Position numbers and translations under genes: made by a program
Part shown: piece after piece, positions 36,806 to 46,966 of the stretch
Numbering within the stretch: position 1 is the first letter of the stretch
How the letters are laid out: each line of letters opens with the position of its first letter
Notes under the pieces: model-generated
Told to the model about the DNA's origin: nothing
Seen by the model: the letters and a program-made list of their open reading frames with translations, nothing else
Databases searched by the model: none
Origin: Edwardsiella tarda ATCC 15947 = NBRC 105688
GTDB taxonomy: Bacteria; Pseudomonadota; Gammaproteobacteria; Enterobacterales; Enterobacteriaceae
Direction of reading: 5' to 3'
Assembly: GCF_003113495.2 (NCBI RefSeq)
Contig: NZ_CP084506.1
Coordinates: 930,001-994,000 of the forward strand
DNA: 64,000 bases

Positions 36806-37597
36806 TTAGGCTAGGGTTGCGACGATGACCCGATCGGCGTTGAATAGGGCGTTGACGGACATCCCTAGGCTCAGCTGGAGCTGACTCATGGTGCGATTAT
36901 CGACGGTGGCACACAGGGTTTCACCGCTGGGCAGGGTCAGCAGCACTTCGCTGTTATCGCTACCGGCTTGAATATGGCTGACGCGTCCGCTCAGGGCATT
37001 GTCGGCGGCACCACTCAGGGCGGGATCGGTGCTCAGACGGATCCAGGGCGCCTTGATCAGCACCAACACCTCTTTACCCGGATGTAACGCCAGGCGTTGG
37101 GCGCTCTGGGCGGTGACGGCGGCGCGTAACTGGGTCTTACCGTCTGCCAGGCGCAGCAGTAGGTGTTGCTGCACCGCCTCATCGTCCCGCTCGATGACGG
37201 TGGCGAAAAATTGGTTACGCGCGCTGGTTTGCAGTGAGAAACGGGCGATGGCGGCTAACAGGCTATCGAGCGGTAGCTCGTCGCTCTTCAACACGTCGAA
37301 GGCCTTCTGTTGGATTTGTCCCAGGAGATCGTACAGGGCGATCAGGCGCTCGCCATAGCGAGTCAGGCGTGCGCCGCCGCCGCCCTTACCACCGGTGGCG
37401 CGGGCGACGATCTCTTCATCGGCCAGTTGATTCATCTCGTTGATGGCATCCCAGGCACTCTTATAGCTGATCCCGGCCAGTTTGGCTCCCTGGCTGATGG
37501 AGCCGGTGTGGCGTACCTGTTTGAGCAGCTCGATGCGGCGCGGATCGGCGAATAGACGATCCTGAAGTTTGAGAGTGAGTAAGATATCGGCTTGCAT
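36806..37597 (-). CDS. modE: Molybdate-responsive transcriptional regulator ModE
   Basis: Binds molybdate and represses modABC. The 263 residues contain an N-terminal winged helix ([46 protein letters not shown]) and two C-terminal molbindin (TOBE) domains that bind molybdate ([19 protein letters not shown]). Same length and start as E. coli ModE (262). Encoded on the opposite strand to acrZ and modABC, as in E. coli. Confidence 0.96.
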   Translation of the reverse strand: MQADILLTLKLQDRLFADPRRIELLKQVRHTGSISQGAKLAGISYKSAWDAINEMNQLADEEIVARATGGKGGGGARLTRYGERLIALYDLLGQIQQKAFDVLKSDELPLDSLLAAIARFSLQTSARNQFFATVIERDDEAVQQHLLLRLADGKTQLRAAVTAQSAQRLALHPGKEVLVLIKAPWIRLSTDPALSGAADNALSGRVSHIQAGSDNSEVLLTLPSGETLCATVDNRTMSQLQLSLGMSVNALFNADRVIVATLA

Positions 37598-37818
37598 GGC
37601 GGCTCCTCGGCGTGGTTGCTTACGCTATTGTGGCCGATCTGACCGTCGACAGGCAAACCGGGACTATCGCACGGATTGAACAATGCGAAACGGTGATGGC
37701 TGAGTTACACTATCGATTAGGAGCCTGTCATCCGACGAGGACAGCGCCGCCGTTACGTCATCGGCGGCGTAGGGTAGGGTTAGCGCAGCGCGCATATCAA
37801 CGGAGAGTGAAGTCAGCT

Positions 37819-37962
37819 ATGTTTGAATTGCTGAAGAGTTTGGTCGTCGCCGCCATCATGGTGCCGGTGGTGATGGCGGTGATTTTGGGACTGATCTGGG
37901 GAATGGGTGAGCTCTGTAACCTGATCTCCGCGTGGGGTCATCCCGAAGAGAAAGAGTCCTAA
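37819..37962 (+). CDS. acrZ: Multidrug efflux pump accessory protein AcrZ
   Basis: A 47-residue single-helix inner-membrane protein that binds AcrB and tunes export of some drugs through AcrAB-TolC. It starts [20 protein letters not shown], matching E. coli AcrZ (49 residues), and ends in a short acidic tail. GGAGAG lies upstream of ATG 37819. It sits between modE and the mod operon, the E. coli location, and in E. coli is itself linked to ModE control. Confidence 0.93.
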   Translation: MFELLKSLVVAAIMVPVVMAVILGLIWGMGELCNLISAWGHPEEKES

Positions 37963-38092
37963 TTAATGCGCGTCGCGTAGCGCGCGGCGCCGTGGCGGTG
38001 AGACCTGGTCTGCCGCCCCCTCACATCGCCCGGTACTGCCGGGCGATGTGCTATTTGTATCTTCAATCTCACCTTTCGCCATGGAGGCCGCC

Positions 38093-38869
38093 GTGTTTTC
38101 CACCGCACAAGTGCATGACATTAACCTGATCGCCCGTTTCCTCGCCTGTGATGAGTTCGCCGGGCAGATGCCGCCGCCGGAGAGTGCCGATCTGCTGATC
38201 TTGCTGGGCAATGCCCTGTTGCCGACCGCTCGCGCCAGCTTCGCCGCGCTGCGCGCCGGTGTGGCGCCGCAGCTGCTGATCGCCGGTGGCATTGGTCACT
38301 CTACCCCCTTGTTATACCAGGCGTTGGCTGCCGATCCCGTGGGGGCGACGCTCGTGTGTGCCGGGCGTGCGGAGGCCGAGCTGTTGGCCGAGTTAGCGTT
38401 GAGTGAGGCGGGCATCGATGGCTGTCGCATCTGGCTGGAGAAGGCGTCGACGAACTGTGGCGAGAATGCGCGCTTTAGTCGCGCACTGTTGCAGGCGCAG
38501 GGGGAAATGCCGTCGCGCATTCTGTTGGTGCAGGATCCGTTGATGCAACGCCGTACCCTAGCGACCTTTCAGCGTGTCTGGCAGGATCAGCCGGCGGTAT
38601 CCTTTGCCAGCTGGCCGACCTTTGTTCCACAGTTAGTGTGCCGTGCGGGGCAATGGTGTTTCGCTGGCGCTCCGGGGACATTGTGGCCCGTCGCGCGCTT
38701 CATGTCGCTGTTGTTGGGCGAGATCCCGCGTCTGCGTGACGATGCCCAGGGGTATGGGCCACGCGGGCGTGACTTTATCGCTCACGTCGATCTGCCCGAT
38801 GAGGTTGAGGCCGCCTTTCAGCGCCTGGCGTCGATGCTCGGCGAGCGCTATGGCTTCCGTCCGGCATAA
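38093..38869 (+). CDS. ydcF: YdcF-like DUF218 protein
   Basis: A DUF218-domain protein close to E. coli YdcF, which binds S-adenosylmethionine but has no known reaction. Conserved stretches: [55 protein letters not shown], and [15 protein letters not shown]. Start choice: GGAGG at 38083-38087 is ideally spaced for GTG 38093 (258 residues); ATG 38081 is in frame but has no ribosome-binding site. In E. coli ydcF lies elsewhere, so its place between acrZ and modA is a local difference. Confidence 0.85.
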   Translation: MFSTAQVHDINLIARFLACDEFAGQMPPPESADLLILLGNALLPTARASFAALRAGVAPQLLIAGGIGHSTPLLYQALAADPVGATLVCAGRAEAELLAELALSEAGIDGCRIWLEKASTNCGENARFSRALLQAQGEMPSRILLVQDPLMQRRTLATFQRVWQDQPAVSFASWPTFVPQLVCRAGQWCFAGAPGTLWPVARFMSLLLGEIPRLRDDAQGYGPRGRDFIAHVDLPDEVEAAFQRLASMLGERYGFRPA

Positions 38870-38927
38870 GGACAAATGCCAACGGCGTCATATTTATGAT
38901 TTTTTTCAGTGTTATTGCATGGATTCG

Positions 38928-38953
38928 CGCCATATAATCCACTACATAACGAT
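38928..38953 (+). promoter_or_regulatory. ModE operator and promoter of modABC
   Basis: The imperfect dyad from CGCCATATAA to CTACATAACG matches the E. coli modA operator (CGTTATATT...CTACATAACG) in length and in both halves. A perfect -10 TATAAT (38933-38938) lies inside it, so ModE binding would block RNA polymerase. The modA start is 27 nt downstream. Confidence 0.75.
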
Positions 38954-38979
38954 ATCACTGTATGCAACGGGGAGAGGCG

Positions 38980-39747
38980 ATGAAAGCGTGGAATAAGTTA
39001 GTGGCGGGAGCCGTGCTGGCTGCCGGGGTATGTCAGGGGGCCCAGGCCGCAGAGAAGGTGACGGTATTCGCCGCCGCCTCGTTGACCAATGCGCTGCAGG
39101 AGATCGCCGCGCAGTATCAGCAGGGTAAGGATGTCAGCATCGTGACCTCGTTCGCCTCCTCCTCGACGCTGGCGCGCCAGATCGATCAAGGGGCGCCGGC
39201 CGATCTGTTCATCTCTGCCGATCAGAAGTGGATGGATTATGCCATCGATAAGCAGGCGATGGTGGCGAACACCCGTTACACCTTGCTGGGCAACCAGTTG
39301 GTGCTGGTGGCACCGGCCGATAGCAAGCTGGGTCAGATCACCATCGACGCACAGACCCCGTGGAAGAAGCTGTTGGACGGTGGTCGCTTAGCCGTCGGTG
39401 ATCCGGACCATGTGCCGGCGGGGATCTATGCCAAGGAGTCGTTGCAGAAGTTGGGTGCCTGGCAGAGCGTGTCGCCATTGATGGCGCGCGCTAACGACGT
39501 GCGTGCCGCCTTGGCGCTGGTCGAGCGTGGCGAGGCCCCGCTGGGGATCGTGTACGGTTCCGATGCCGTGGCCAGTAAGAAGGTGAAGGTGGTCGGTGTA
39601 TTCCCGGCGGATAGCCACAAGCCGGTGGAGTACCCGATGGCGATCGTCAAGGGCAAACAATCGCCAGCGGTCGATGCCTTCTATGACTATCTGAAGGGGC
39701 CGCAGGCAGCCACCATTTTTACCCGCTACGGCTTTACCCCGCGTTAA
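38980..39747 (+). CDS. modA: Molybdate ABC transporter, periplasmic binding protein
   Basis: Captures molybdate (and tungstate) in the periplasm for ModBC. The 255-residue precursor has a Sec signal peptide (about residues 1-24, ending AQA), then VTVFAAASLTNALQEI, FASSSTLARQI and AVGDPDHVPAGIYAKE, with the oxyanion-binding Ser, Ala and Tyr positions of the family. ATG 38980 follows GGGGAGAGG. First gene of modABC. Confidence 0.97.
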   Translation: MKAWNKLVAGAVLAAGVCQGAQAAEKVTVFAAASLTNALQEIAAQYQQGKDVSIVTSFASSSTLARQIDQGAPADLFISADQKWMDYAIDKQAMVANTRYTLLGNQLVLVAPADSKLGQITIDAQTPWKKLLDGGRLAVGDPDHVPAGIYAKESLQKLGAWQSVSPLMARANDVRAALALVERGEAPLGIVYGSDAVASKKVKVVGVFPADSHKPVEYPMAIVKGKQSPAVDAFYDYLKGPQAATIFTRYGFTPR

Positions 39748-39756
39748 TCCGTGAGT

Positions 39757-40449
39757 ATGTTTCTGAGTCCTTATGAATGGGAAGCCGTGGTGCTCAGCCT
39801 GCAAGTGGCGGGCACCGCGGTGTTCTTTAGTCTGCCGATTGGCATCCTCACCGCGTGGGTGTTGGTCCGTTACCGTTTCCCTGGCAAGGCATTGCTGGAT
39901 AGCGTGATCCATTTGCCGTTGGTGCTGCCGCCGGTGGTGATTGGCTACCTGTTGTTATTGGCGATGGGGCGCAAAGGGGTGATCGGTGCTTGGCTGTATC
40001 ACTGGTTCGGCTTTAGTTTCAGCTTCAGTTGGCATGGTGCCGCACTGGCCTCGGCCGTGGTGGCCTTTCCCTTGATGGTGCGTGCCATTCGCCTGGCGCT
40101 GTCTGCCGTCGATCAGCGTCTGGAATTGGCGGCACGTACCCTGGGCGCCACGCCACTGCGCGTGTTCTTTACCATCACCTTGCCGTTGTCGTTTCCCGGG
40201 ATCTTGGCCGGAACGGTACTGGCCTTTGCCCGCTCGTTGGGCGAGTTCGGTGCCACCATCACCTTCGTCTCCAATATTCCGGGTGAGACGCGAACCATTC
40301 CGTTGGCGATGTATACCCTGATCGAGACACCGGGGGCGGAGTTAGAGGCCGCGCGTCTCTGCGCCATCGCCATCGCGTTATCGCTGCTCTCTCTGTTGCT
40401 ATCGGAGTGGCTGGCGCGTTGGAGCCAGAAACGGCTGGGAGGCGCCTAA
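39757..40449 (+). CDS. modB: Molybdate ABC transporter permease
   Basis: Inner-membrane channel of the molybdate importer, 230 residues, with five or six membrane helices. The ModC-coupling loop EAA motif reads [42 protein letters not shown] is typical of ModB. ATG 39757 gives MFLSPYEWE, aligning with E. coli MILTDPEWQ; GTG 39751 would add two residues. It starts 9 nt after modA and ends 1 nt before modC. Confidence 0.95.
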   Translation: MFLSPYEWEAVVLSLQVAGTAVFFSLPIGILTAWVLVRYRFPGKALLDSVIHLPLVLPPVVIGYLLLLAMGRKGVIGAWLYHWFGFSFSFSWHGAALASAVVAFPLMVRAIRLALSAVDQRLELAARTLGATPLRVFFTITLPLSFPGILAGTVLAFARSLGEFGATITFVSNIPGETRTIPLAMYTLIETPGAELEAARLCAIAIALSLLSLLLSEWLARWSQKRLGGA

Positions 40450-40450
40450 G

Positions 40451-41509
40451 ATGCTGCATGTCGATATTCGTCAACGCCTAGGCGATCTGGATCTGCGGGT
40501 CAATGCCGATCTTCCGGGGGAGGGGATCACCGCCATCTTCGGGCTCTCTGGCGCGGGGAAGACCTCGTTGATCAACGCCATCGGCGGGCTGACACGTCCG
40601 CAGCAGGGACGTATTGTGCTCAACGGCCGCACGCTGCTGGACTGCGAGCAGGGCCGTTATCTACCACCGGAGCAGCGGCGCATCGGCTATGTCTTCCAGG
40701 ATGCGCGCCTATTTCCGCACTACCGGGTGCGCGGCAATCTCACCTACGGCATGGCGGAGACGATGCGTAGCCAGTTCGATGCCATCGTTGAGTTGCTGGG
40801 GATCGCCCCCTTGTTACAGCGCTTTCCGCGCACCCTCTCCGGTGGCGAGCGCCAACGGGTGGCCATCGGCCGCGCCCTGTTGACCGCCCCCGAGTTGCTG
40901 CTGATGGACGAGCCGTTGGCCTCCCTCGATCTGCCGCGTAAGCGTGAACTGCTGCCTTACCTGGAGCGTTTGGCGCGCGATGTGCGCATCCCCATCCTCT
41001 ACGTCAGCCATAGCATGGATGAGATCCTGCGGCTGGCGCAGCATGTCTTGCTGTTGGATCAGGGGCAGATGCGTGCCTTTGGCCGTTTGGAGGAGGTCTG
41101 GGCCAGCAGCGCCTTGCGTCCCTGGCTACAAAAGGAGGCGCCGAGCAGCGTGCTGAATGTGCGCCTCGATCACCATCATCCGCACTACGCCATGAGCGCG
41201 TTGGCGTTGGGCGATCAGTGTCTGTGGGTGGCGCGGCAGGCGGGCGAGCCGGGTGAGCGTTTCCGGCTACGGATCGATGCGGCGGACGTATCGCTGGTGC
41301 GTGAAGTGCCGCGTGCCAGCAGCATCCGTAACATCCTGGCGGTTAGCGTGGTCGAGTTGGTGGAGGTTGAGGGGCAGATCGACGTTAAGCTGGCGTTAGC
41401 GGGCGAGACGCTGTGGGCGCGCATCACCCCGTGGGCTCGCGACGATTTGGCGTTGGTGCCCGGTCAACAGCTATACGCCCAGATCAAGAGCGTGTCGATC
41501 AACCAGTAG
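40451..41509 (+). CDS. modC: Molybdate ABC transporter ATP-binding protein
   Basis: ATPase of the molybdate importer, 352 residues, the E. coli length. Walker [11 protein letters not shown] (about 35), Q-loop [10 protein letters not shown], signature [15 protein letters not shown], Walker [13 protein letters not shown] and the switch His in [10 protein letters not shown]-terminal TOBE/Mop domain (about 290-352) binds molybdate and regulates transport. Confidence 0.97.
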   Translation: MLHVDIRQRLGDLDLRVNADLPGEGITAIFGLSGAGKTSLINAIGGLTRPQQGRIVLNGRTLLDCEQGRYLPPEQRRIGYVFQDARLFPHYRVRGNLTYGMAETMRSQFDAIVELLGIAPLLQRFPRTLSGGERQRVAIGRALLTAPELLLMDEPLASLDLPRKRELLPYLERLARDVRIPILYVSHSMDEILRLAQHVLLLDQGQMRAFGRLEEVWASSALRPWLQKEAPSSVLNVRLDHHHPHYAMSALALGDQCLWVARQAGEPGERFRLRIDAADVSLVREVPRASSIRNILAVSVVELVEVEGQIDVKLALAGETLWARITPWARDDLALVPGQQLYAQIKSVSINQ

Positions 41510-41518
41510 GGATATAAG

Positions 41519-41542
41519 CGGGCGCCGCCTCGGCGGTGCCCG
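41519..41542. terminator. Hairpin between convergent modC and ybhA
   Basis: CGGGCGCCGCC pairs with GGCGGTGCCCG (11 bp with one G-T pair, 2-nt gap that must open into a loop) just after the modC stop. No long T-run follows; a plausible bidirectional 3' end. Confidence 0.45.
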
Positions 41543-41550
41543 TGAGGGTG

Positions 41551-42369
41551 TTACAGGACGTGCTGCCGCAGGAAATCGGCGATCGCCGGGGTCTCGTTAC
41601 TGCCGATGACACGCTGAGCGCGCGCCTTGACCGCCTCATCGCTGTTGCCCATGGCAACGCCCAAGCCAACAGATTCCAGCATGCTGATATCGTTGAAATT
41701 ATCTCCAAAGGCAACCACCTGATCTAGCGTGATGCCTCGTGTGGCGGCGTACTCCGCCAGGCGGCGTCCCTTGCTGTTGCCCGCCTGGGCGACATCCACC
41801 TGATCGTGCCAGGACCACTCACAGCTCAATCCCAGATCGCGCTCGATGCCGGCGGCGAAGTCCCGCAAGCGGTCGCCGTCCTCGTCGGAGGTGGCGAACT
41901 TCCAGATGGCGTCGGCGTGCTGTGCCGCCTCGCGCAGGCTCTCGACCTGCTGTAGTACTGGGCGTTGATCGGCCGGTAGGGATTCCGCCCAGGCGTGGGA
42001 GCGCTGCACATGGCCGGTTGGCCGCTGGTAGAGCATCGCATTATCGACGTACAGCAATCCGTGGATCTGCTGTGCCTCGAGACGATCCAGCACCGCCTGC
42101 GCCTGATCGGCGCGCAGCGGATCGGCAGCTAATACGCGTTGTCCCAAGTAATCATACAGATAGGTGCCATTACAGCAGATAGCGGGCGTATCGAGCGCCA
42201 GCGCGCGATAAAACGGGTGGATGGCGACATGGTGGCGACCGGTGACGATCATCACCTCCAGACCCGCGGCGCGAGCCTCGGCCAGCGCGGCCAGTGACTC
42301 CGGCAGGATCTGTTTGCGGGCATTGAGCAGGGTGCCGTCGAGATCGAGGGCGATCAGGCGATAGTGCAT
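41551..42369 (-). CDS. ybhA: HAD-family pyridoxal phosphate phosphatase YbhA
   Basis: A Cof-type haloacid-dehalogenase phosphatase, 272 residues as in E. coli YbhA, which dephosphorylates pyridoxal-5-phosphate and some sugar phosphates. Motif I is LDLDGTLLN (Asp9, Asp11), motif II MIVTGRH, motif III the Lys in SKGRRLAEYA, and motif IV GDNFNDISML. Located after modC on the opposite strand, as in E. coli; pgl and the ybhD-ybhC genes that follow there are missing here. Confidence 0.93.
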   Translation of the reverse strand: MHYRLIALDLDGTLLNARKQILPESLAALAEARAAGLEVMIVTGRHHVAIHPFYRALALDTPAICCNGTYLYDYLGQRVLAADPLRADQAQAVLDRLEAQQIHGLLYVDNAMLYQRPTGHVQRSHAWAESLPADQRPVLQQVESLREAAQHADAIWKFATSDEDGDRLRDFAAGIERDLGLSCEWSWHDQVDVAQAGNSKGRRLAEYAATRGITLDQVVAFGDNFNDISMLESVGLGVAMGNSDEAVKARAQRVIGSNETPAIADFLRQHVL

Positions 42370-42508
42370 GAGGGATACCTTAAAACGATGAATTCTGCGC
42401 CGAATGTTACACCGGATACCCAGTCGACAACAGCCGTTATTCCCCCCATCGCGAGTGCGAGCACTCTTCCAGAGATGACCTGATCACCGTGCGCTAGGCT
42501 AACGCCCC

Positions 42509-43810
42509 TTAGGTGTCGGAGAGCGGTAAAAAGTGCGCATCATGCGACAAGGCCGCCGCTATCGCCTCACACAGCCGGGTGAGTTGTGCTGCGCTGATCG
42601 GGTAGGGCGGCATCAGGTAAATCAGATGACCGAAGGGCCGGATCCAAACGCCCTGCTCGACGAAGAAGGCTTGCAGCGTAGCCATATTGACCGGTTGATG
42701 GGTCTCCACCACGCCGATGGCGCCGAGCACCCGCGCCTGGCGTACGCGGGGGTGCGCATTGAGCGGTAGTAGCTCCGCACGCAGTTGAGACTCGATGGCG
42801 GCGACCTGAGTACGCCAATGCCCCTGTTCGATAAGCTCTAGGCTCGCCAAGGCGACGGCGCAGGCCAGCGGGTTGCCCATAAAGGTTGGACCATGCATAA
42901 AACAGCCCGCTTCACCCTCGCTGATGGTGTCGGCGACGGCTCGGGTGGTGAGGGTGGCGGAGAGCGTCAGATAGCCGCCGGTCAAGGCCTTACCGAGACA
43001 GAGAATATCGGGGGTGATGGTGGCGTGATCGCAGGCGAACAGTGCGCCGCTACGGCCAAAGCCGGTGGCGATCTCATCGGCGATCAGCAATACCCCGTGG
43101 CGACTACAGGCCTGGCGTACGCGTTGCAGGTAGCGCGGGTGATAGAAACGCATGCCGCCGGCGCCCTGAACCAGCGGTTCGAGGATCACGGCGGCGATCT
43201 CCTGGTGGTGGGCCGCCAGCAGGCGGGCGAAGGGGACGAAATCCGCCTCATCCCAGTCGTCGCCGAAGGCGCATTGCGGTGCCGGGGCGAACAGGTGTTG
43301 CGGCAGGTAGCCGTGATACAGGCTGTGCATGCTGTTATGCGGATCGCACACCGCCATGGCACCGAAGGTATCGCCATGGTAGCCGTGGCGTAGGGTGAGA
43401 AAGCGTTGGCGCGGCTCGCCACGCGCCTGCCAATATTGCAGCGCCATCTTTAACGCCACCTCGACGGCGACGGAACCGGAGTCGGCGAGAAACACGCATT
43501 CTAACGCCGCTGGCGTCAGTGCCACCAGCTTTTGGCAGAGCGCCACCGCCGCCGGATGGGTGATGCCGCCGAACATGACGTGCGCCATCTGCGTGAGCTG
43601 CTGGGTCAGCGCCTGATTCAGATGAGGATGATTATAGCCATGGATGGCTGCCCACCAGGAAGACATCCCGTCCACCAGACGGCGGCCATCCGCCAGTTGG
43701 AGCTCGCAACCGCTGGCCGCGACGACGGGGTAGACCGGTAGCGGTTGACTCATCGAGGTATAGGGGTGCCAGATGTGGCGGCGGTCGAAGTCGAGTGCGC
43801 TGAGATCCAT
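42509..43810 (-). CDS. bioA: Adenosylmethionine-8-amino-7-oxononanoate aminotransferase
   Basis: Makes 7,8-diaminopelargonate from KAPA using S-adenosylmethionine as amino donor, third step of the biotin ring pathway. The 433-residue class III aminotransferase starts with FDRRHIWHPYTSM and has the PLP-binding Asp in LIADEIATGFGRSG and the Schiff-base Lys in LGKALTGGYL; HGPTFMGNPLACAVA is typical of BioA. It diverges from bioBFCD, and its start lies 9 nt from a BirA-type operator. Confidence 0.97.
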   Translation of the reverse strand: MDLSALDFDRRHIWHPYTSMSQPLPVYPVVAASGCELQLADGRRLVDGMSSWWAAIHGYNHPHLNQALTQQLTQMAHVMFGGITHPAAVALCQKLVALTPAALECVFLADSGSVAVEVALKMALQYWQARGEPRQRFLTLRHGYHGDTFGAMAVCDPHNSMHSLYHGYLPQHLFAPAPQCAFGDDWDEADFVPFARLLAAHHQEIAAVILEPLVQGAGGMRFYHPRYLQRVRQACSRHGVLLIADEIATGFGRSGALFACDHATITPDILCLGKALTGGYLTLSATLTTRAVADTISEGEAGCFMHGPTFMGNPLACAVALASLELIEQGHWRTQVAAIESQLRAELLPLNAHPRVRQARVLGAIGVVETHQPVNMATLQAFFVEQGVWIRPFGHLIYLMPPYPISAAQLTRLCEAIAAALSHDAHFLPLSDT

Positions 43811-43818
43811 GACTTATT

Positions 43819-43852
43819 TTGTCAACCTTCATTTCTTCATAAGAGTTGACAT
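43819..43852. promoter_or_regulatory. BirA-type biotin operator, bioA side
   Basis: TTGTCAACC (43819-43827), 16-nt spacer, AGTTGACAT (43844-43852). The left half is perfect and the right half has 7 of 9 bases of the BirA dyad (TTGTMAACC-N16-GGTTKACAA). It overlaps a possible bioA -10 (minus TACAAT, plus 43851-43856) and reaches to 9 nt from the bioA start. Confidence 0.6.
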
Positions 43853-43916
43853 TGTAACGCTTCATGCCGTCTTCGTCATGTCATGTGCCGTAATTAGGTA
43901 AACTCAGCAGCCACTT

Positions 43917-43950
43917 TCGTAAACCATTTTGCATTCCATATGGTTGACAT
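43917..43950. promoter_or_regulatory. BirA-type biotin operator and bioB promoter
   Basis: TCGTAAACC (43917-43925), 16-nt spacer, GGTTGACAT (43942-43950): 8 of 9 bases in each half of the BirA dyad. The right half contains TTGACA (43945-43950), a perfect -35 for bioB, with TACACT (43966-43971) as a possible -10, so BirA binding would block bioBFCD directly. Confidence 0.75.
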
Positions 43951-44012
43951 GGTGTTTTGTCGTCTTACACTGAGCCGACGAGTTATCGACTTATCCGATG
44001 AGAGAGGCTGCC

Positions 44013-45059
44013 GTGGCAGAGAGACCGCATTCCGGGCGCTGGACGTTAGCGCAGGCGCAGGCGTTGTTCGAACACCCCCTATTAGAGCTGTTGTTTCAGG
44101 CACAGCAAGTCCACCGTCAACACTTTGACCCGCGTCAGGTACAGGTGAGCACCCTGCTGTCCATCAAGACCGGCGCCTGCCCGGAGGACTGCAAATATTG
44201 TCCGCAGAGCGCCCGTTACAAGACCGGCCTGGAGGCCGAGAGGTTGATGGAGGTGGAGCAAGTGTTGACGTCGGCGCGTCAGGCGCGCGCCGCCGGCTCG
44301 ACCCGTTTTTGCATGGGAGCGGCGTGGAAGAATCCCCATGAGCGCGACATGCCCTACTTGGAGCAGATGGTACGTGGCGTCAAGGCGTTGGGGATGGAGG
44401 CCTGCATGACGCTGGGCGCGTTGAGCGCTAGCCAGGCGCAACGTCTGGCACAGGCGGGGCTGGATTACTACAACCATAACTTGGACACCTCGCCGGAGTA
44501 CTACGCCAATATCATCACCACACGCCGTTATCAGGATCGCCTGGATACCTTAGCGCGCGTACGCGCCGCCGGGATCAAGGTGTGTTCCGGCGGGATCGTC
44601 GGACTGGGGGAGAGTGTGCGCGATCGCGCCGCCTTGTTGGTGGAGTTAGCCAACCTGCCGACGCCGCCGGAGAGCGTACCGATCAACATGCTGGTGAAGG
44701 TGGCGGGTACCCCGCTAGCGGATAATCCCGACGTCGAGCCGTTTGACTTCATCCGCACCATCGCCGCGGCGCGCATCATGATGCCGACCTCTTATGTGCG
44801 TCTCTCGGCCGGGCGTGAGCAGATGAACGAGCAGACTCAGGCGCTGTGCTTTATGGCGGGCGCCAACTCCATCTTCTATGGCTGCCGCTTGCTGACCACC
44901 CCCAACCCGGCGGAGGATCGCGATCGGCAGCTGTTCCGTAAGCTGGGGCTAAATCCACAGCAAACTCAGGTGGTTTATGGCGACAATCAGCAGCAGCAAC
45001 AACTGGCCGAACAGGTGCTGCAGGCCGATAGCGATCTGTTCTATAACGCGGCGCGCTGA
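44013..45059 (+). CDS. bioB: Biotin synthase
   Basis: Radical-SAM enzyme that inserts sulfur into dethiobiotin, the last step of biotin synthesis. The [11 protein letters not shown] motif holds the 4Fe-4S cluster Cys triad; [37 protein letters not shown] and RLSAGREQM supply the 2Fe-2S and substrate ligands. GTG 44013 gives 348 residues beginning [10 protein letters not shown], close to E. coli MAHRPRW, and has GAGAGG about 7 nt upstream; ATG 43998 has no ribosome-binding site. First gene of bioBFCD. Confidence 0.96.
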   Translation: MAERPHSGRWTLAQAQALFEHPLLELLFQAQQVHRQHFDPRQVQVSTLLSIKTGACPEDCKYCPQSARYKTGLEAERLMEVEQVLTSARQARAAGSTRFCMGAAWKNPHERDMPYLEQMVRGVKALGMEACMTLGALSASQAQRLAQAGLDYYNHNLDTSPEYYANIITTRRYQDRLDTLARVRAAGIKVCSGGIVGLGESVRDRAALLVELANLPTPPESVPINMLVKVAGTPLADNPDVEPFDFIRTIAAARIMMPTSYVRLSAGREQMNEQTQALCFMAGANSIFYGCRLLTTPNPAEDRDRQLFRKLGLNPQQTQVVYGDNQQQQQLAEQVLQADSDLFYNAAR

Positions 45060-45060
45060 T

Positions 45061-46212
45061 ATGGGCTGGCAGACACGGCTTTCACAGGCATTGGCGGCGC
45101 GGCAGGCCGCCGACGCCTATCGGCGGCGTACGGTACGCGAGGCGTCGGGCGGGCGAGAGATCGTCATCGATGGGCGGCGTTATCTCAATTTTGCGGCTAA
45201 CGACTACTTGGGACTGAGCCAGCATCCGGCGCCGATCGCCGCCTGGCAGCAGGGGCTGGCACGCTACGGTAGCGGCTCCGGGGGCTCTGCCCATGTCACC
45301 GGTCAAACGACGGCGCATGCGGCGTTAGAGGCAGAGCTGGCCGATTGGCTCGGTTATCCGCGTGCGCTGCTGTTCATCTCCGGCTTCGCCGCGAATCAGG
45401 CGCTGATCCTGGCGTTGATGCAGCGTCAGGATCGGGTGTTAGCGGACAAACTGAGTCACGCCTCACTGATGGAGGCGGCCATGTTGGCACCGAGTGCGTT
45501 ACGTCGCTTCCAACACAACCAGCCCGATTCGCTGGCACGGTTGCTCGCTAGCCCACATGAGGGAGAGAGCTTAGTGGTGACCGAGGGGATCTTCAGCATG
45601 GATGGCGATAGCGCGCCGTTGGCCGCGCTGCGCACCCTGTGCGATCGCCACGCGGCCTGGCTGATGGTGGACGACGCGCATGGCGTCGGGGTCTGTGGCC
45701 GCGAGGGGCGCGGAAGTTGCGACGCCCAAGGGGTACGTCCCGATCTGCTGATTGTCACCTTCGGCAAGGCTTTCGGCATCAGTGGTGCGGCGCTGTTGTG
45801 TAGTGAGCCATTGGCGGAGTACCTGTTGCAGTTCGCCCGTCACCTCATCTACAGCACCAGCATGCCGCCGGCGCAGGCTTGCGCCCTCCGGGCCGCCCTA
45901 CAGGTGGTGCGCCAGGCTGACTCGGCGCGGGCACGGCTGGCGGGCCACGTGGCGCGCCTACGCCAGGCCTTGGCTGGTGGGCGTTGGCGTCTGACGGACT
46001 CCCATAGCGCCATTCAACCGCTGATCGTCGGGGAGAACCAAGCGGCGCTGGCGCTGGCGCAACGCTTACGTGCGCGCGGCCTGTGGGTGTGCGCCATGCG
46101 TCCACCGACCGTACCGCCGGGCAGCGCTCGCCTGCGCATCACCTTGAGCGCGGCGCATCGGACGCAGGATATCGAACGCCTGCTGGAGGCGCTCGATGAC
46201 GCTGACGCATGA
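45061..46212 (+). CDS. bioF: 8-amino-7-oxononanoate synthase
   Basis: PLP-dependent condensation of pimeloyl-ACP/CoA with alanine to KAPA. 383 residues (E. coli 384). Motifs are [38 protein letters not shown] and the Schiff-base Lys in [13 protein letters not shown]. It starts one base after the bioB stop and overlaps bioC by 17 nt, so the bio genes are translationally coupled. Confidence 0.97.
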   Translation: MGWQTRLSQALAARQAADAYRRRTVREASGGREIVIDGRRYLNFAANDYLGLSQHPAPIAAWQQGLARYGSGSGGSAHVTGQTTAHAALEAELADWLGYPRALLFISGFAANQALILALMQRQDRVLADKLSHASLMEAAMLAPSALRRFQHNQPDSLARLLASPHEGESLVVTEGIFSMDGDSAPLAALRTLCDRHAAWLMVDDAHGVGVCGREGRGSCDAQGVRPDLLIVTFGKAFGISGAALLCSEPLAEYLLQFARHLIYSTSMPPAQACALRAALQVVRQADSARARLAGHVARLRQALAGGRWRLTDSHSAIQPLIVGENQAALALAQRLRARGLWVCAMRPPTVPPGSARLRITLSAAHRTQDIERLLEALDDADA

Positions 46213-46966
46213 GTGGGTGAATAAACCGGCGGTGGCGGCGGCCTTTAGTCGCGCCGCTCACGGCTATGAGGAATCGGCGGCGTTTCAGCGTCACAGCGGC
46301 GAACGTCTACTGGCCCTGCTGGAGGGGCGTGCCGAGGGGCAGACGGCCTTGGATGTGGGCTGTGGCACCGGCTATTTTAGCCGGCGTCTGACGGCCTACG
46401 ACTATCGTGTCACCGCACTCGATCTGGCGCCCGGAATGTTGGCACAGGCGCGGCGCTTGGACAGCGCACAGCACTATCTATTGGCCGATATGGAGCATCT
46501 GCCGCTGGCCGATGAGTGCGTGGATCTCTGCTTCTGTAACCTGGCGATACAGTGGTGCGCCTCGTTGCCCCGGGCACTGGGCGAATTGATGCGCGTGACG
46601 CGGCCTGGGGGGCGGGTGCTGTTTACCACCTTGGCCGCCGGTTCGTTACAGGAGCTGGATAGCGCCTGGCGGCAGGTGGATGGTCGGCAACACGTCAACC
46701 GCTTTCTGCGCCATGAGCAGATCGCGGCGGCCTGCGCGCCCTATCGCCACTGCCTGACGATGCATACGCTGCGTTATCACTTTCCCGATGTCATGGCGCT
46801 GATGCGCTCGCTGAAAGGGATCGGTGCCACCCATCTGCATGCCGGGCGCAGCGGCGGATTGAACGGACGCCAGCATCTGGCGCGTCTGGCGCAGTGCTAT
46901 CCACGCGAAGCACAGGGCGTGGCGTTGAGTTATCAACTAGTGGTAGGAGAATTGACGCGTGACTAG
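46196..46966 (+). CDS. bioC: Malonyl-ACP O-methyltransferase BioC
   Basis: Methylates malonyl-ACP so the fatty-acid machinery can build the pimeloyl chain of biotin. The 256-residue class I methyltransferase has SAM motif [23 protein letters not shown] and [10 protein letters not shown], and the BioC-typical N-terminus [19 protein letters not shown]. The start lies inside bioF; the end overlaps bioD by 8 nt. Confidence 0.95.
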   Translation: MTLTHEWVNKPAVAAAFSRAAHGYEESAAFQRHSGERLLALLEGRAEGQTALDVGCGTGYFSRRLTAYDYRVTALDLAPGMLAQARRLDSAQHYLLADMEHLPLADECVDLCFCNLAIQWCASLPRALGELMRVTRPGGRVLFTTLAAGSLQELDSAWRQVDGRQHVNRFLRHEQIAAACAPYRHCLTMHTLRYHFPDVMALMRSLKGIGATHLHAGRSGGLNGRQHLARLAQCYPREAQGVALSYQLVVGELTRD

